The translations under genes were made by a program, and so were the position numbers. This document shows, piece by piece, positions 34,200-47,472 of a stretch of 64,000 nt of DNA; the stretch's first letter is position 1, and the number at the start of each line of letters is the position of its first letter. The notes under the pieces were generated by a model. That model was not told where the DNA came from. It saw only the letters and a program-made list of their open reading frames with translations, and did no database searches. Source of the stretch: Xiphydria camelus (taxonomy: Eukaryota; Arthropoda; Insecta; Hymenoptera; Xiphydriidae); the NCBI GenBank assembly GCA_963678675.1, contig OY783192.1, positions 29,775,487 to 29,839,486 of the forward strand, given 5' to 3'.

Positions 34200-36400
34200 T
34201 TCTCACTTCTTTGTAACTTCCTCTATAGTTTGTAATTTTCCTCAGTTCTCTCTAATTTTCGATTTAACTTTGTTCTCATTACTAGTTTACTCCGTTGTTT
34301 ATATTTTTAGTCAGATCTCTCTTCTTTGCAAGTTTTTCCGTTGCACGCTCTGAGAGGACCCTGTACCAAAGCGAATACATCTGCCTCTTCTTCTCTTTAT
34401 CTCTCTCTCTCCCTTGCGACTCGATAGCTTTCATAGACGAACGACTCCTACAGAGAGGTGGCCGACGCATTCCGCAGCGAGGACTTGATACAATCATCGC
34501 GGAAGTAACAACGTCAAAATTCCGTTCCGCGCACATCGCGCCGGGCCGATGACGACAGCGGCATCCGGTCCGATCGTAATGGAATCGCCGTTGAAATTAC
34601 AGCGCACCCGTGTATCGCGCGGCGCGGCCGTACAGCATCGCGTAAATCATAGGTACACACGAGCCGTGTATTGCTCCTGACCTGATCTACGAGGGCAGAG
34701 TGAAAAGTCCGACACTGTCCTAGTAGATGGTGGTGCGATCGCGGAGATGAGTATACGCCCCCATTTGGCGAAAAGAAAAAGTTCTGTTCCACCACGACAA
34801 TGCACCTGCCCATTCGTCTGCCGTTGCAACAGCGAAATTGATCGATTTGAAGTTCGAATTGCTGCGGCATTCACCTTATTCACCGGGTTTGGCTGTATTT
34901 ACAGACTTAGAAAAAAATTACTTTTTGGGGGGTTTAAAAAAATTGGAATACCGTTGGACGAAGTGTATTAAGCGGAAAGGCGACTATGTGTAAAAATAAA
35001 TGAACAATTCATAAAAAAGAAAGTGTTTAATTTAAAAAGTATCGGACTTCTCACTCTGCCCTCGTACTCTTCCGCGCTTTTCAAGCACTACCGCCGCCAA
35101 AATGGGATCGCCTCGCGATGACTCGGGAGATACGCACGCTGCGCGATGATCTACGTACTCGCGGAACGGAACGACGATAATGTATAGGAGGAATGCGCGC
35201 GCAAAAAGCGCCGAGAGAAAGGCCGCGCCTCGGCCCGTACTTTGTTCTAAATGACTCGAAGAGCTGGTTAACGGAACCGTTACCGTTCCTCCGAGCGACG
35301 CAACAGGAAGAAGGATCATCGGGTTACCCCGCGTGTCGTTCCTGCCGATCGTTCGAATGTTACGGATCGTTAGGCGTCGATGGCTCGCGAGAAATACTGG
35401 TCGCTGTACACTGAGAAAAATGAATGACTCCTGTAACAAACTAAAGTATTGCTACACATGCATGCTTTTTATTACAGCAATAATCATTGTCGTATGAGGA
35501 ATACGCATTGCTGTAAAAGCGGTACCGCTTGGTTACCGGTGTGTTTGTTATTGTAACAACGCGAGAAAACCCTTGGAGCGATTCATTTCGGTTACTGGAG
35601 GCATTTTTTTGAAATGGTGCAGTAACTAATCCAGTATAGCTGTGGGAGCTATATATACGCACGGGTGCAGGAATCACGCGTATACTCACCTCTACGTTCA
35701 AGTCAGTCATAAATAGCATTGCTATGGCAATGTATGTACCTATCCATTGAACGAAAAAACAAATTTAAATAAAAGGAGGACGGCATTTGGCAATTGTACC
35801 TTTTTTTTACATGTAACGCGAAACCGCTCACTTGACATATTGACATATTGCATGGCTGCTAGAAGTTATCCGTCGTTCAGCTATATCACATCGTTCTTGC
35901 AAGCGGAATGCGTCCAGTGCAAACGTTCGGCTCTCGTAGCTGGATGACACTACTGTTGTGCCAAAAGACTCGAATATAGCTCTAAGAGCCAGAAATTCAG
36001 TAGGCAGAGCCACTCATTTTTTTTCAATATACTTGCTCGCATCATGCCGAACTTGGGCCCCGTTAGTTACATCGATAATAAAAAGCTCATATACGAGCAA
36101 AGAGACGCGCAAGCTGTGCGCGTCGACGTTCATGGTTCGCGATACGACGCGAAACATAAGCGCGGGTGACGTACACGAGTGTACCTCCTGTTTACGCGGA
36201 AAAAAAAACTCGTCGCGGGCCTTATCGCGCGTTTGTAAAACTCTTCGAATGGATGTCTCTGTCTGGCTATCGTCCGACGGCGTTCGATACATCAACCGGG
36301 TACAGCGAGATTCGCGAGTCGAGTCGTTCGTCCCGCATCTTTTTATCGCGTCACATGTTGCGCGAGTGTAAAACGCGATAGATATATTTGCTTATTTGTT
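34200..36400. other. Gene-free interval
   Basis: Mixed composition with CpG-rich patches at about 34430-34680, 35080-35400 and 36040-36380. Frames up to 137 codons lack motifs. A lone left-type end CACTGAGAAAAATGAATG lies at about 35410. Confidence 0.3.
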
Positions 36401-36405
36401 CGAAC

Positions 36406-36730
36406 CACAGTGAGGGAAATTATTGATGGTGTGAAAAAAATGTTTTCTTCAATCAGCGATATGATATAATCTCAGGGTCAAGTCATGGTTTTCCTCGTGC
36501 GAGAAAATATTTGACGGGCTAGAGCAATTGCTGGTGTCGAAGAAATGTTTTCTTTAATGAGCAACATGATATAATTTCAGGATCAAGCCATGGTTCTCTT
36601 CGTGAAAGAAAATGTATTTGACTGGCTTGAGTAATTGTTTTCTTCGCGTAGAAAGAATTTCATGTTTCAACGAAGGTATTCTTGACTCAAGACATATTTT
36701 TTTGGCATCACAAATTATTTCTTTCAATGC
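36406..36730. mobile_element. CACTGAG-family element, diverged copy
   Basis: Resembles 40416-40703 (TGTTTTCTTCAAT, GATATAATTTCAGGATCAAG, CATGGTT). Ends are worn: CACAGTGAGGGAAATTATTG and AATTATTTCTTTCAATGC. A long C-run follows at about 36740-36757. Confidence 0.5.
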
Positions 36731-36841
36731 ACCACACGACCCCCCCCCCCCCCCCCCTCAACCCATTATCATTTTGCCGTACAGAGATTTTCCTCCAAAT
36801 TGCTATAAACTTACAAACGAGCGTGCCTTTGCGCTAAGGTC

Positions 36842-37386
36842 AGGCTTCACAGCTCCTATTTATTTTATTTTAAGGGAAATAGGGGAAATTTTAACGAAAA
36901 AGAGGGAACAATTTTGATTAAAAAAAGATCTACCAGAAAATAGAACGTGCAACTGTTTAAGAAATAACAATTTTTAAGATATATAACAAAATATCAATAA
37001 TTATTAAGTAAATGAAGGGTGTTCTTGCAATTTAAATCCGAGCCTCTCACGATCTAATTTTAAGGAAACGAGAACATTCTGTCAAATCTAGTTTTCGGTA
37101 AGAAACATTAATTTAACTAGATTATTATATTTGAAACGAAATATTGATGCAGACAGATAGAGTAATAGTTATAGTACTAATGTAGCAAAAAGAAATTGAC
37201 ATTTTTGACACTTTTCTCGTATTTTGAAACGATGAAAAGACACACTAAACTAAGAAGCTGAAAAATAGGGGGTTTCAGAGGACAAATATCGAGTTATAGG
37301 GGAAAATTGCGAGTTTTAAAGGGAAAAGGGGGAAACTTAGTAAAAATAAGGAAATAAAGGGAAATAGAAGACACACTGCGAAGCCT
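36842..37386. mobile_element. AGGCTTCACAG family element, copy 2
   Basis: Begins AGGCTTCACAGCTCC and ends ACACTGCGAAGCCT, a short inverted terminus. The last 110 bp are partly repeated directly after it (37387-37495). Similar over most of its length to 8253-9240. Confidence 0.6.
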
Positions 37387-37499
37387 AAAATGTAAATATC
37401 GAGTTACAGGGAAAATTGCAAGTTTTGTTGAAAAACAAGAAATTAAAAAAATACAAGAATAAAGGGGACTAGGGAGCATACTGTGGACTCTGTAATGTA

Positions 37500-40200
37500 A
37501 CTTCGAAAGTAGGTAGACCACCCGTTTCACATCTATCGCGCGGGATAAAAGAGTCCAGCTCCCCGTGCCCGTCCCGCGCTGCATACAATTACGCGGTGTT
37601 CGCGCGGGCAACGTGGATATCCGGGTTGTACGAGGACGATGGGTCGGGTTGGTGAAGCGTGAACAGGTTGATACCGCGGCGAGATGGGAGATGTGGCGTA
37701 AGGTACGGTGAGGTGAAGCGCGAGGTGAGCCGCCCGATGCGAGATGAGATGAGATGGGGACGAGACGACGGGGCCGCGGTAAGACGGGCCGAGGAGGCAT
37801 CTGACTATGGTACGCGGTGAAGTGTAACTGGAGCTGTGCTCTGCGGTACGCTAGAAAAAGTCTCGGGCGTGGCATCGCCGGCGACTATGCTACTATATCG
37901 CCAACGGTCACCGCGAGCCTCGGGGCAACCCACTTCTTCGGGCGTCAATTTTTTTCGCGCGCGCACGCTCCATTATGCGTAACGGGGGACGATAAAATAC
38001 GACGCCGAGCAGCTCACGATCCTAATATACCATGCGCCCGTCGGCGAAGCCCTTCGCGCGCGCGCGGGAATTAATATCACGCCGCGCGGTTACGCAAGTA
38101 AGGGACTCGCCTCGGTTCTCGAATACCCGCGTGGACGAAGAGGTGCGGCGCTTTCCTCTGGCGTAACTTCGCGTCGAAAGCTCGCGATTAGACAGGCGCG
38201 ACTCACGGAAGCCTGATTTCAAGGACGATCGTTTGGGAAATCAATTTCATCGGAGGGGAACGATAGTGGATTCGATTCGGACGGAATTTATGCGTAAATT
38301 ATAGAATTCCTTCGAGAAATCCCCAGCTCGACTACGGATACACGTGACTGTCGCTGTAGCTGACACATTTGCGCGTATATGCTTACGCGATAGGTATCAG
38401 ACGAAAAAAAAGCTCGATGACGAGATTGACTCGATGCGTCGCATTCCTCGGCGATATATTAATCGTTTTCTCCCACAACTCCTCGATATCGACGGACTTT
38501 TTCGTACGCGGTTGAAAAATCTTTACGCGTCCGATCGTACATCGACGATGTCACGTTAAGCCGGGTGAAGCTCGTTCCCGCGATGTCCATACGTAACGCG
38601 TATGAGAGCATGCATTCGGAGCATGACCGGTAGCCAGTAGTAACGCCCGGCGTACGGGCAGCCGTAATCCTCTTTTTCCACGCTGACGATTTCACGAGCC
38701 TCGACGACGTGCGACGTTGTATAACACGTTCTGCTTATTGCCCGAAGGTAAATGGTTGAAAATTGTATTATCTCCGTTCGCGCTCCGCTGTAAAAGATGC
38801 AAAGGACCCCGAAAAACGAACGGTCTCGCGAAAAGTATGACATTTCCGCACCCGATCAGTTCCACGCGAAGCCGTAACAAAAATCAATGCAAATCCTGCA
38901 AGCGTATCAGTTAATTTCAGCTCTTAAAAATGAAGAGGATCGTATAGTTTGCGTACTTTTGTATTTTAGTACATCACCCCTCGTCACTTTTATTACATAG
39001 ATATATTTATAAACTGAAAATCAAGTGTCGTTTAACGGGGGAAAAAAAAGAGGAGTTATCGGACGTAAACCAACAACTTGGTAACATATTTACGCGCTAT
39101 CGGTGCATTGTATATATATACATATATATTATTCATATATATAAGTTTACATTCAATCACGCACGTTTATTAACTCTGAGTAATTCTCGAACGAATCTTA
39201 AGAGTGTACCTATACATTTCTTTCGTATATGTATATCAGATTCGTCTTCACCAGCTTCATCGTAAAACGTTATTTACATCGACGAACTTGACTTCATTTT
39301 GTTCGAGAATCCGTACATACATCTAAAGTGGGTAATAAAAATTCAAATGCGAATGAAGATTGACTGTGGCACATGTTTCGTAAATTCCCCCCAAGAATCG
39401 AGACGCGCGCTCGAACGGCATGCACCCGCTCCCACACGATTATCCTTCGGTCCTATGCGTTTTTTTAAATCTACATGCGACTTCATACAGGGAAGATGTC
39501 GCGACGAATTATCACGACTCGTCGCGAGAGCTGATACGCTCAAAATCGACTCGAAATCACACGATGGATGTGGAAGAACCAGGGGGATCATTACGGTAAC
39601 TCCGGAGAGGAGTTATCATATAAAAGGATTCGGTTAACTAGCCGCGAAAAAGAAAGAATGAACGGATAAGTATAATTACGATCTCGTCTCTAGCTTAAGT
39701 TGGGTGTCCAGTCGAATTGAGCCGATCGCTAGTGCGATATCCTCCGTACGCGCGAGCGTACGTATCAAAAAACGCGATAGTTCGTCACTGCGCGAGCACG
39801 ACCATCTGATGTGATCCTGGCCGTAAGAACATCTTTTGGTGACCGTTCGGTACGCGTGCCGAGGAATACCACGACCGAAATAGCGCGTGCAAACGCGCAT
39901 CGTCGCGTTCGTGGCTCTGGTATTCCTCGATACGCATATCAGGCGCTCGCCAAGAAATGCCTATAAACGTTGGCTTAAGAGAATTAGAATTATGTACAAG
40001 TATATTATTCTGCGGCGGCACAGACATTTTTAGCAGTTTCAACACACTTCTTATACTATGTTAGAGAGAGAGGACAACTATTTCCCTCTCCCGCGTTATT
40101 GCGTGAATGTGCGACTGTGCATGCGTGATCATTCGGGGCGAACCGATGGTAACGTTAGATGGACTGATGATAATAGAGTTTGCGGTAAACAACAATTAAG
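37500..40200. other. Gene-free interval with CpG-rich patches
   Basis: 37500-38700 is CpG-rich and includes a GATGAGATGAGATG run at about 37738. 39100-39145 is a TA-rich tract. Frames up to 193 codons carry no domain or splice support. Confidence 0.35.
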
Positions 40201-40206
40201 TGCCTA

Positions 40207-40368
40207 CACTGAAAGAACTCTTGGTTGGGTTAACAAAATATTTTGAATGAATATGAGCCGACAAAACATTTTTTGTTGGAATCGCAAAATTCTTTGGTGG
40301 ATTTCACGATCTTAGGTTATCAAATTGACTCAACAAAATAATTTTGTTAGCTACTTTTTTTTTCAGTG
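40207..40368. mobile_element. CACTGAG-family MITE
   Basis: 162 bp from CACTGAAAGAACTCTTGG to TTTTTTTCAGTG, with TA on both sides (40205-40206, 40369-40370). Sister of 12931-13140 with an internal deletion. Confidence 0.75.
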
Positions 40369-40415
40369 TAGAGTACGCGCATTGAGGTGCGAGGAGTAAG
40401 GGTAATCGCGGTCTA

Positions 40416-40703
40416 CATTGAGAAAAATAATTTCTGGTGCCAAAAAAAATGTTTTCTTCAATAAAAAACGTGATATAATTCCAGGATCAAGCCGTGGTTT
40501 TTTTCGCTCAAGAAAATATTCATTAGGCTCGAGTTATTGTTCTTTTCTCATGGAAATAATTTTCTTGTTCCAACGAATATATCCTCGAATCAAGTATATA
40601 TATTCTTTGACTAAGAATCTGTATTTTTTTAAATTTGTGAGATCATATTATGTTTTGTACTTAAGATATATTTTGTTGACACTAGCAATTATTTCTCTCA
40701 GTG
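40416..40703. mobile_element. CACTGAG-family MITE
   Basis: Begins CATTGAGAAAAATAATTTC and ends AATTATTTCTCTCAGTG, with TA on the left. Interior matches 36406-36730. 40704-41610 after it shows only TA-rich tracts and no gene. Confidence 0.65.
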
Positions 40704-41603
40704 CAAGTTTGGAACCCTCGGAATGGTAGACGGTCTCGCGCAAAACTTTGCACTCTTGCAATTTCCCGTGACTCTAAACGCGTTTTCGCGAGCTAGCCGC
40801 GCGACGAAGACCACCGGCGTGTAAAAGCACTGAAAAGTTGTGCTCTCTTAACCCCGTTATCTGTTTACACTGCGAGACGTGCAAAAGCAAATCTAGCTTT
40901 GCTCGTCTTCATAAAAATTCAGTTACACCTTTCCACGTGAGATTTACATGAAAACGTTCGAGCTAAACGGGACGATTGTTGCTTTCACGGACCCCTGATT
41001 CATTTTGATACGATCGTAGTGTGCCACCTAATATTATAGCAGCTGTTGAGACTCCAAAAATGTCACAGAGACTTAGATTATCATCAATAGAAATTATTAA
41101 AGGTATCACATGTAGCATGAAACACAAATTAAAAAAGGGTACGATGCCGCAAGTTTATCTCCTTTGAAAATATATATATATCTAGCATCTCACCACCGGA
41201 CCTCGTAAATTCTCCTAGAAACGTACGTATCCTACAATATATTACATATATATATTATATATACTTTACACCACAGAAAACACTATATCGTACCTTATTA
41301 CATATATAATTTTCGAAATGGCAACCAAAACAAGTATCTCTTATGCGGCAGCATTGCCGTGTCAGACTGCTAACGAATTTTGCCGCGATCGATCGAACGA
41401 CGCGCGACGATAACTCGAATCATTCACTGATACGGACCGGAGACATCACTTTTAAATTTTAGTATGCACGAGATACGATCACGTACCACGCAACTATGAT
41501 TATGCATAATTAGAGTAAAGTTTTTGCACGATCTCGTGTCTCGTTTACACACTGTCAGTATACTATATTCAATAATGTAGTATTTATATGGTACTGTACT
41601 AAA

Positions 41604-41609
<6 letters not shown>

Positions 41610-41664
<55 letters not shown>
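41610..41664. repeat. (TA)n microsatellite
   Basis: About 50 bp of alternating TA directly abuts the foldback-like element on its left. A matching (TA)n tract abuts its right end at 47478-47506. Confidence 0.95.
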
Positions 41665-41669
<5 letters not shown>

Positions 41670-42365
41670 TATGGAAAGGTACTTGTCGGGACCACTTCAG
41701 GGGTCTAACGGTCATTACGAGGACCTTTGGTACATACGGGGACCGTCCCCAAACGTTTCTATACGGATCGTGTATTATGGGGACCGGTCCTCGTAATTCC
41801 TCAGGCATGCTGTGTGACATATCGGGACCATGAAATCGTAGCAGTTTCAGGGGACGAAAGGTACTTATGAGGACCAAATTATTAATGTTTTAATTATCGT
41901 ATAACTTTTTCGAAATTATTTCTCTTTTACATAAATACAAATGAGAGCACAAATAACAGATCAAAAATTAATTGGATTAATATTCATTAAAGTTTGGAAA
42001 TATATAACGGGATGAAAAACCTCTTATCAGTGTACAACACAATCAATAAATTTTTTTGTAAAGTAAAATTAAGAATATTTATACAAGCTAATGTCAAATA
42101 CTTTACAAATCATTACATGCAGTCGTAACGTCTGCTGGAGAAAATTAAACCATGGAAAATGCTGTCATCAATTGAATTTTGCTTAAAGGTTTAAATTGCA
42201 GCCCGACTTGCTTGCAATTTTAACCAATTAAATTTCTAATTTACTAATAAACTTTTAAGATTTGTCCAAAGAAACTGAAAATTAAAGTATCCGGTCCCGG
42301 TAAGTCCCGTTACATCCCGGAAGTCGGACCTCGTAAGTACCAATACCTCGAAAATTTTGATAATT

Positions 42366-42554
42366 TTAATGAAATATAATTTGCAGTTTCATAAATTGAC
42401 TATTTCTACCGGCCATTTTATTTTATTTGTTGGCTTTATTCAAACGATTATTGCTGTTTTGTTAGATATTTTACACATTTATGACTCGGTCCCCGCAATT
42501 ACCATTACGTCGTCGTTTCTGGTCCCTATAAGTGACTATACATCCCTGAAATGA
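42366..42554 (+). repeat. Module copy 1 of the foldback-like element (open 60-codon frame)
   Basis: GAAATATAATTTGCAG through GACTATACATCCCTG. Further copies: 43785-43970 and 44609-44794 on +, 45441-45638 on -. Each keeps an open frame of about 61 codons with a hydrophobic stretch (GHFILFVGF), whose coding status is doubtful. Confidence 0.75.
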
Positions 42555-42599
42555 AATATTGAATACGAAATAAACTTAATTCAACCACATATTAAGAAT

Positions 42600-42640
42600 G
42601 TACAGAATACGGAATACGGAATACGGAATACGGATGTACG
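42600..42640 (+). repeat. GGAATAC tandem repeat
   Basis: The heptamer GGAATAC occurs about four times in tandem inside the foldback-like element, and a further CGGAATAT follows. Confidence 0.85.
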
Positions 42641-43314
42641 GAATATTTGGCCAAATTAATGCCAAGTCCAACACATGTGATGTGTGTAACGTCTGCTGGA
42701 GAAAATTAAAACATGAAGAATGCTGTCAATCAACTGAATTTTGCTTAAAGGTTTAAATTGCAGCCCGACTTACTTGCAATTTTAACCAATTCAATTTCTA
42801 ATTTACTAATAAACTTTTAAGATTTGTCTAAAGAAACTGAAAATTAAAATATCCAGTCCCGGTATAAGTCCTAATTTTTTTGTTATACAATGAGACTTAT
42901 CAGGACCGTAACAATCCGTACATACGAACATACAGTAATATATCAAAAGCGAGCAAAAATATCACAAGATATAAAGAAAACAAAAATATTTATTAAATAC
43001 TCGACTAAATTACTCGCTACTCGACTAAATTACTAGCCGTGTCTGAACTAAAAGTCCCGCTTGTTAAAGCTCGCTAGAGACTATGTACATATTATGTACA
43101 GGATGTCCGCGCAAAACCGACCAGTTGCAGGGATACCTTTGGCCGAGCTTGGTCGGTACTCGAGTCATTTACCGTATGTCCCACTCTGCAGGTATTGACC
43201 AGTTTAAAATTTATCTTCGTATACCTAGGTAGGCTTGGTCCGTACTCGAGTCATTTACTTGCTTCACCGAACATAGACAAATTATTTTAAAACATGTATT
43301 GAGATATACATATA

Positions 43315-43541
43315 TATGTCACACAGGCAAATAGTGACTTTTTAGGCAAATAGCTTTTGTGGCTTCGCTCATTTCACTCGCTCCGCCGTTTCTAGCCTAA
43401 CCTAACCTAATTTAATTTATTACCGAATCTAATTTATTTATATTTCAATGTGTTAGGTTAGGTTAGAATCGGCGGAGCGAGTGAAACGAGCAAAGCCACA
43501 AAAGCTAGTTGCCTAAAGTTACTATTTCCCTGCGACATATA
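43315..43541. mobile_element. Palindromic MITE with TTAGG cores, copy 2
   Basis: Arms contain TTTTGTGGCTTCGCTC, CTCGCTCCGCCG and CCTAACCTAACCTAA on one side, and TTAGGTTAGG, CGGCGGAGCGAG on the other. It lies in the left arm of the foldback-like element. Confidence 0.75.
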
Positions 43542-43564
43542 TATATAAACCAGCCTTTACACAA

Positions 43565-43650
43565 TGCAACACTGAGATATCACGGCAAAAATATTTAAAT
43601 AAATATTTAATTTAAATATTTTTGCCGAGATATTTCAGTGTTGCATTGTA
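43565..43650. repeat. Near-perfect hairpin
   Basis: CAACACTGAGATATC, GGCAAAAATATTTAAA and their inverse complements form a stem of about 38 bp. A related partial copy is at 44420-44475 and a full one at 46528-46612. Confidence 0.8.
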
Positions 43651-43739
43651 GTAAGGCCGGTTTTAGCTTACGTTTGACATAGGTCGACGTTGGTACAATG
43701 CGAAAGCTGCAGTCTCGAAACATCTCATATCCTAAAGTG

Positions 43740-43765
43740 CGCAGGTTCGAGTCCCGGGTTTGAAA
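43740..43765 (+). other. tRNA B-box-like word
   Basis: AGGTTCGAGTCCC fits the RNA polymerase III B-box consensus. Related words recur at about 44567 and, inverted, at about 46425. No clear A-box was found, so a tRNA-derived origin is only a possibility. Confidence 0.3.
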
Positions 43766-46636
43766 AAAAAACCGACTAATTTTAATGAAATATAATTTGA
43801 AGTTTTGTAAACTGACCATTTCTACCGGCCATTTTATTTTATTTGCTGGCTTTGTTCAAACGATTATTTCTGTCTTGTTAGATATTTTGCACATTTATAA
43901 CTCGGTCTCCGCAATTACCATTACGTCGTCGCTTCTGGTCCCCATAAGTGTCTATATATCCCTGAAATGAAATATTGAATACGAAATAAACGTAATTCAA
44001 CCACATATTAAGAATGTAGAGGTAGCCAAACGATTACATCATAAATTTCAATCATCTGAGCGGTATTGGGAAATAACGGAATATTTGGCCAAATTAATGC
44101 CAAGTCCAACACATGTGAACGTAACGTCTGCTGGAGAAAATTAAAATGTGGAAAATGCTGTCAATCAACTGAATTTTATTTAAAGGTTTTAATTGAAGCC
44201 CGACTTGATTGCAATTTTAACCAATTCAATTTCTAATTTACTAATAAACTTTTAAGATTTATCTAAAGAAACTGAAAATTAAAATATGCGGTCCCGGTAA
44301 GTCCCGTTACATCCCGGAAGCCGGTCCTCGTAGGTACCAATACGTCGAAAATTTGGATAATTTTAATGAAATATAATTTGCAGTTTAGTAAACTGACCAT
44401 TTCTACCGGCCATTTTATTTTAATAAATATTTAATTTAAATTTTTTTGCCGAGATATCTCAGTGTTGCATTGTATAATGGCCGGTTTTAGCTTATGATTG
44501 ACATAGCTCGAAATTGGTACAATGCGAAAGCTGCAGTCTCGAAACATCTCATATGCTAAAGAGCTCAGGTTCGAGTCACGGGTTTGAAAAAAAAACCGAC
44601 TAATTTTAATGAAATATAATTTGCAGTTTTGTAAACTGACCATTTCTACCGGCCATTTTATTTTATTTGTTGGCTTTGTTCAAACGATTATTGCTGTCTT
44701 GTTAGATATTTTGCACATTTACTACTCGGTCCCCGCAATTACCATTACGTCGTCGCTTCTGGTCCCCATAAGTGACTATACATCCCTGAAATGAAATGTT
44801 GAATACGAAATAAACGTAATTCAACTACATATTAAGAATGTACAGGTAGCCAAACGATTGCATCATAGATTTTAATCATCAGAGCGGTTTTGGGAGAAAG
44901 TCAAATATTTATGCAGATTACCGATAATTCCTTTACACGTGATCAGTTGCATACAATAAATAGATGCAGTTTTGATCAGTGGAATTAATTTTAAATGCTT
45001 TCTCTGTTTCAGTGGAAAGCAAATTTATATAATTCTTTGTTGAACGATTTCCAATTTATCCAATAAGGGCCGTGAATTATTGTCCATGATCTGTGGCTTT
45101 TCTTATTGGCCAATTAGTTTGAAGATTAGCAAGATGGCTGAATTGGTTTTACGTTACTGTCATTCCTGCGATTGTAAGAACTATTTATGCCTATACAAGT
45201 ATCAAACAATTCGAATTTTTAAGGTTTCCATAGAGGAATAAAAATTAGTTTGCATTTTTTTTGTAACTTATTTATTTCAATCGTACATAGATTCATACTT
45301 CTTAGTTTCTATATTTTATCTTACTTTCTATATTTCGATACTTGAAAGCAAAACTGAGACAAGCCTGAAAACCGATTTCTTCTTAATATGTGGACATTCT
45401 TAATACGTGCTTCAATTACGTTTATTTCGTATTCAATATTTCATTTCAGGGATGTATAAATACTTATGGGGACCAGAAGCGACGACGTAATGGTAATTGC
45501 GGGGACCGAGTCATAAATGTGCAAAATATCTAACAAAACAGCAATAATCGTATGGACAAAGCCAACAAATAAAATAAAATGGCCGGTAGAAATGGTCAGT
45601 TTACAAAACTGCAAATTATATTTCATTAAAATTATCAAAATTTTCGACGTATTGGTACCTACAAGGACCGACTTCCGGGATGTAACGGGACTTACCGGGA
45701 CCGCATATTTTAATTTTCAGTTTCTTTGGACAAATCTTAAAAGTTTATTAGTAAATTAGAAATTGAGTTGGTTACAATTGCAAGCAAACACCGAACATAG
45801 ACTAGACAAGAAAGGTTACTCTGTGTGCGTCGGTATTTTGAAGTTGGGACTACAGAGGCGAGCCGCGTTGCTGGACGCCACATGTTCGGTGTCGACGTTT
45901 ACGGTATTTCGTGAGCGACTACACCGGGTGGCGAGTAGAAATGAATTTTGAAGTATCGATAGAATTTAATTATTTATGAAACTGTTCAATCGAATTTTAC
46001 TTTAGTTAAACCTGGTTTATAAATTTTTTCGTACATACGAGTATACTCAGGATTATAATATAATCTTCCTTGAATATTATGTAATTGCCCCTTAAATGAA
46101 TAAATTAGTGAAATTATTGTTTGCAATAATCCATATTCTTAATAAAGTTTGAAATTCAGCAATAAACAAATTTTAAAAGTACGAACAATCTCTTACAAAC
46201 TAATTGTTAAGTTAACCGGTTAAACACACCGGTATATCCGATCGCCAATGCTCCCGCGCGATATGTACGACACCCCGTATAAGAGTTCCGCCACCGCACG
46301 CGCCGAAAATCTCCCAAGAAAGAGTGGCGACAGAAAGTGAGCGAGATAGATAACACTGGAAGCGTGGCTTCCCTTCTAGTCTTTAGACAACATTGTGTCG
46401 GTTTTTTTTCAAACCCGTGACTCGAACCTGAGCTCTTTAGCATATGAGATGTTTCGAGACTGCAGCTTTCGCATTGTACCAATTTCGAGCTATGTCAATC
46501 ATAAGCTAAAACCGGCCATTATACAACGCAACACTGAGATATCTCGGCAAAAATATTTAAATTAAATATTTATTTAAATATTTTTGCCGTGATATCTCAG
46601 TGTTGCATTGTGTAAAGGCTGGTTTATATATATATA

Positions 46637-46862
46637 TATGTCGCAGGGAAATAGTAACATTAGGCAACTAGCTTTTGTGGCTTTGCTCGTTTCACTCGCT
46701 CCGATTCTAACCTAACCTAACACATTGAAATATAAATAAATTAGATTCGGTAATAAATTAAAGTAGGTTAGGTTAGGCTAGAAACGGCGGAGCGAGTGAA
46801 ATGAGCGAAGCCACAAAAGCTATTTGCCTAAAAAGTCACTATTTGCCCCTGCGACATATATA
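46637..46862. mobile_element. Palindromic MITE with TTAGG cores, copy 3
   Basis: Counterpart of 43315-43541 in the right arm: CGCAGGGAAATAGTAAC, TTTGTGGCTTTGCTCG, TTAGGTTAGG. Confidence 0.75.
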
Positions 46863-47472
46863 TGTATATCTCAATACATGTTTTAAAATAATTTGTCTAT
46901 GTTCGGTGAAGCAAGTAAATGACTCGAGTACGGACCAAGCCTACCTAGGTATACGAAGGTAAATTTCAAACTGGCCAATACCTACAGAGTGGGACATACG
47001 GTAAATGACTCGAGTACCGACCAAACTCGGCCGAAGGTATCCCTGCAACTGGTCGGTTTTGCGCGGACATTATCCTATACATAATATGTACATAGTCTCT
47101 AGCGAGCTTTAACAAGCGAGACTTTTAGTTCAGACACGGCTAGTAATTTAGTCGAGTAGCGAGTCATTTAGTCGAGTTTTAATAAATATTTTTGTTTTCT
47201 TTATATTTTGTGATATTTTTGCTCGCTTTTGATATTTTACTGTACGTTCGTATATCCGGATTGTTACGGTCCTGATAAGTCACATTGTATAAAAAAAAAA
47301 TCGGTCCCGTATAGTACCATTACATAAAAAATATCTATTTTTCAATATATCTTAAAAACTAAGGTATACATATGATTTTAACCTTGAAATTACAACTCGC
47401 AATTTCAATGTAGAGTAATGTATACCAATGTATACGAGTCCTTTTTGCGGTCCCGACAAGTACCTTTCCATA

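Noticed and set aside
35410..35760. Possible further CACTGAG-family element
   Set aside because: Only one end (CACTGAGAAAAATGAATG) is visible; no partner end or TA pair was found.
37294..37875. 193-codon frame on -
   Set aside because: Its C-terminal half lies in a transposon end and the rest in a CpG-rich patch; no domain.
41599..41877. Frame with repeated Tyr-Ile on either strand
   Set aside because: It is translation of the TA microsatellite.
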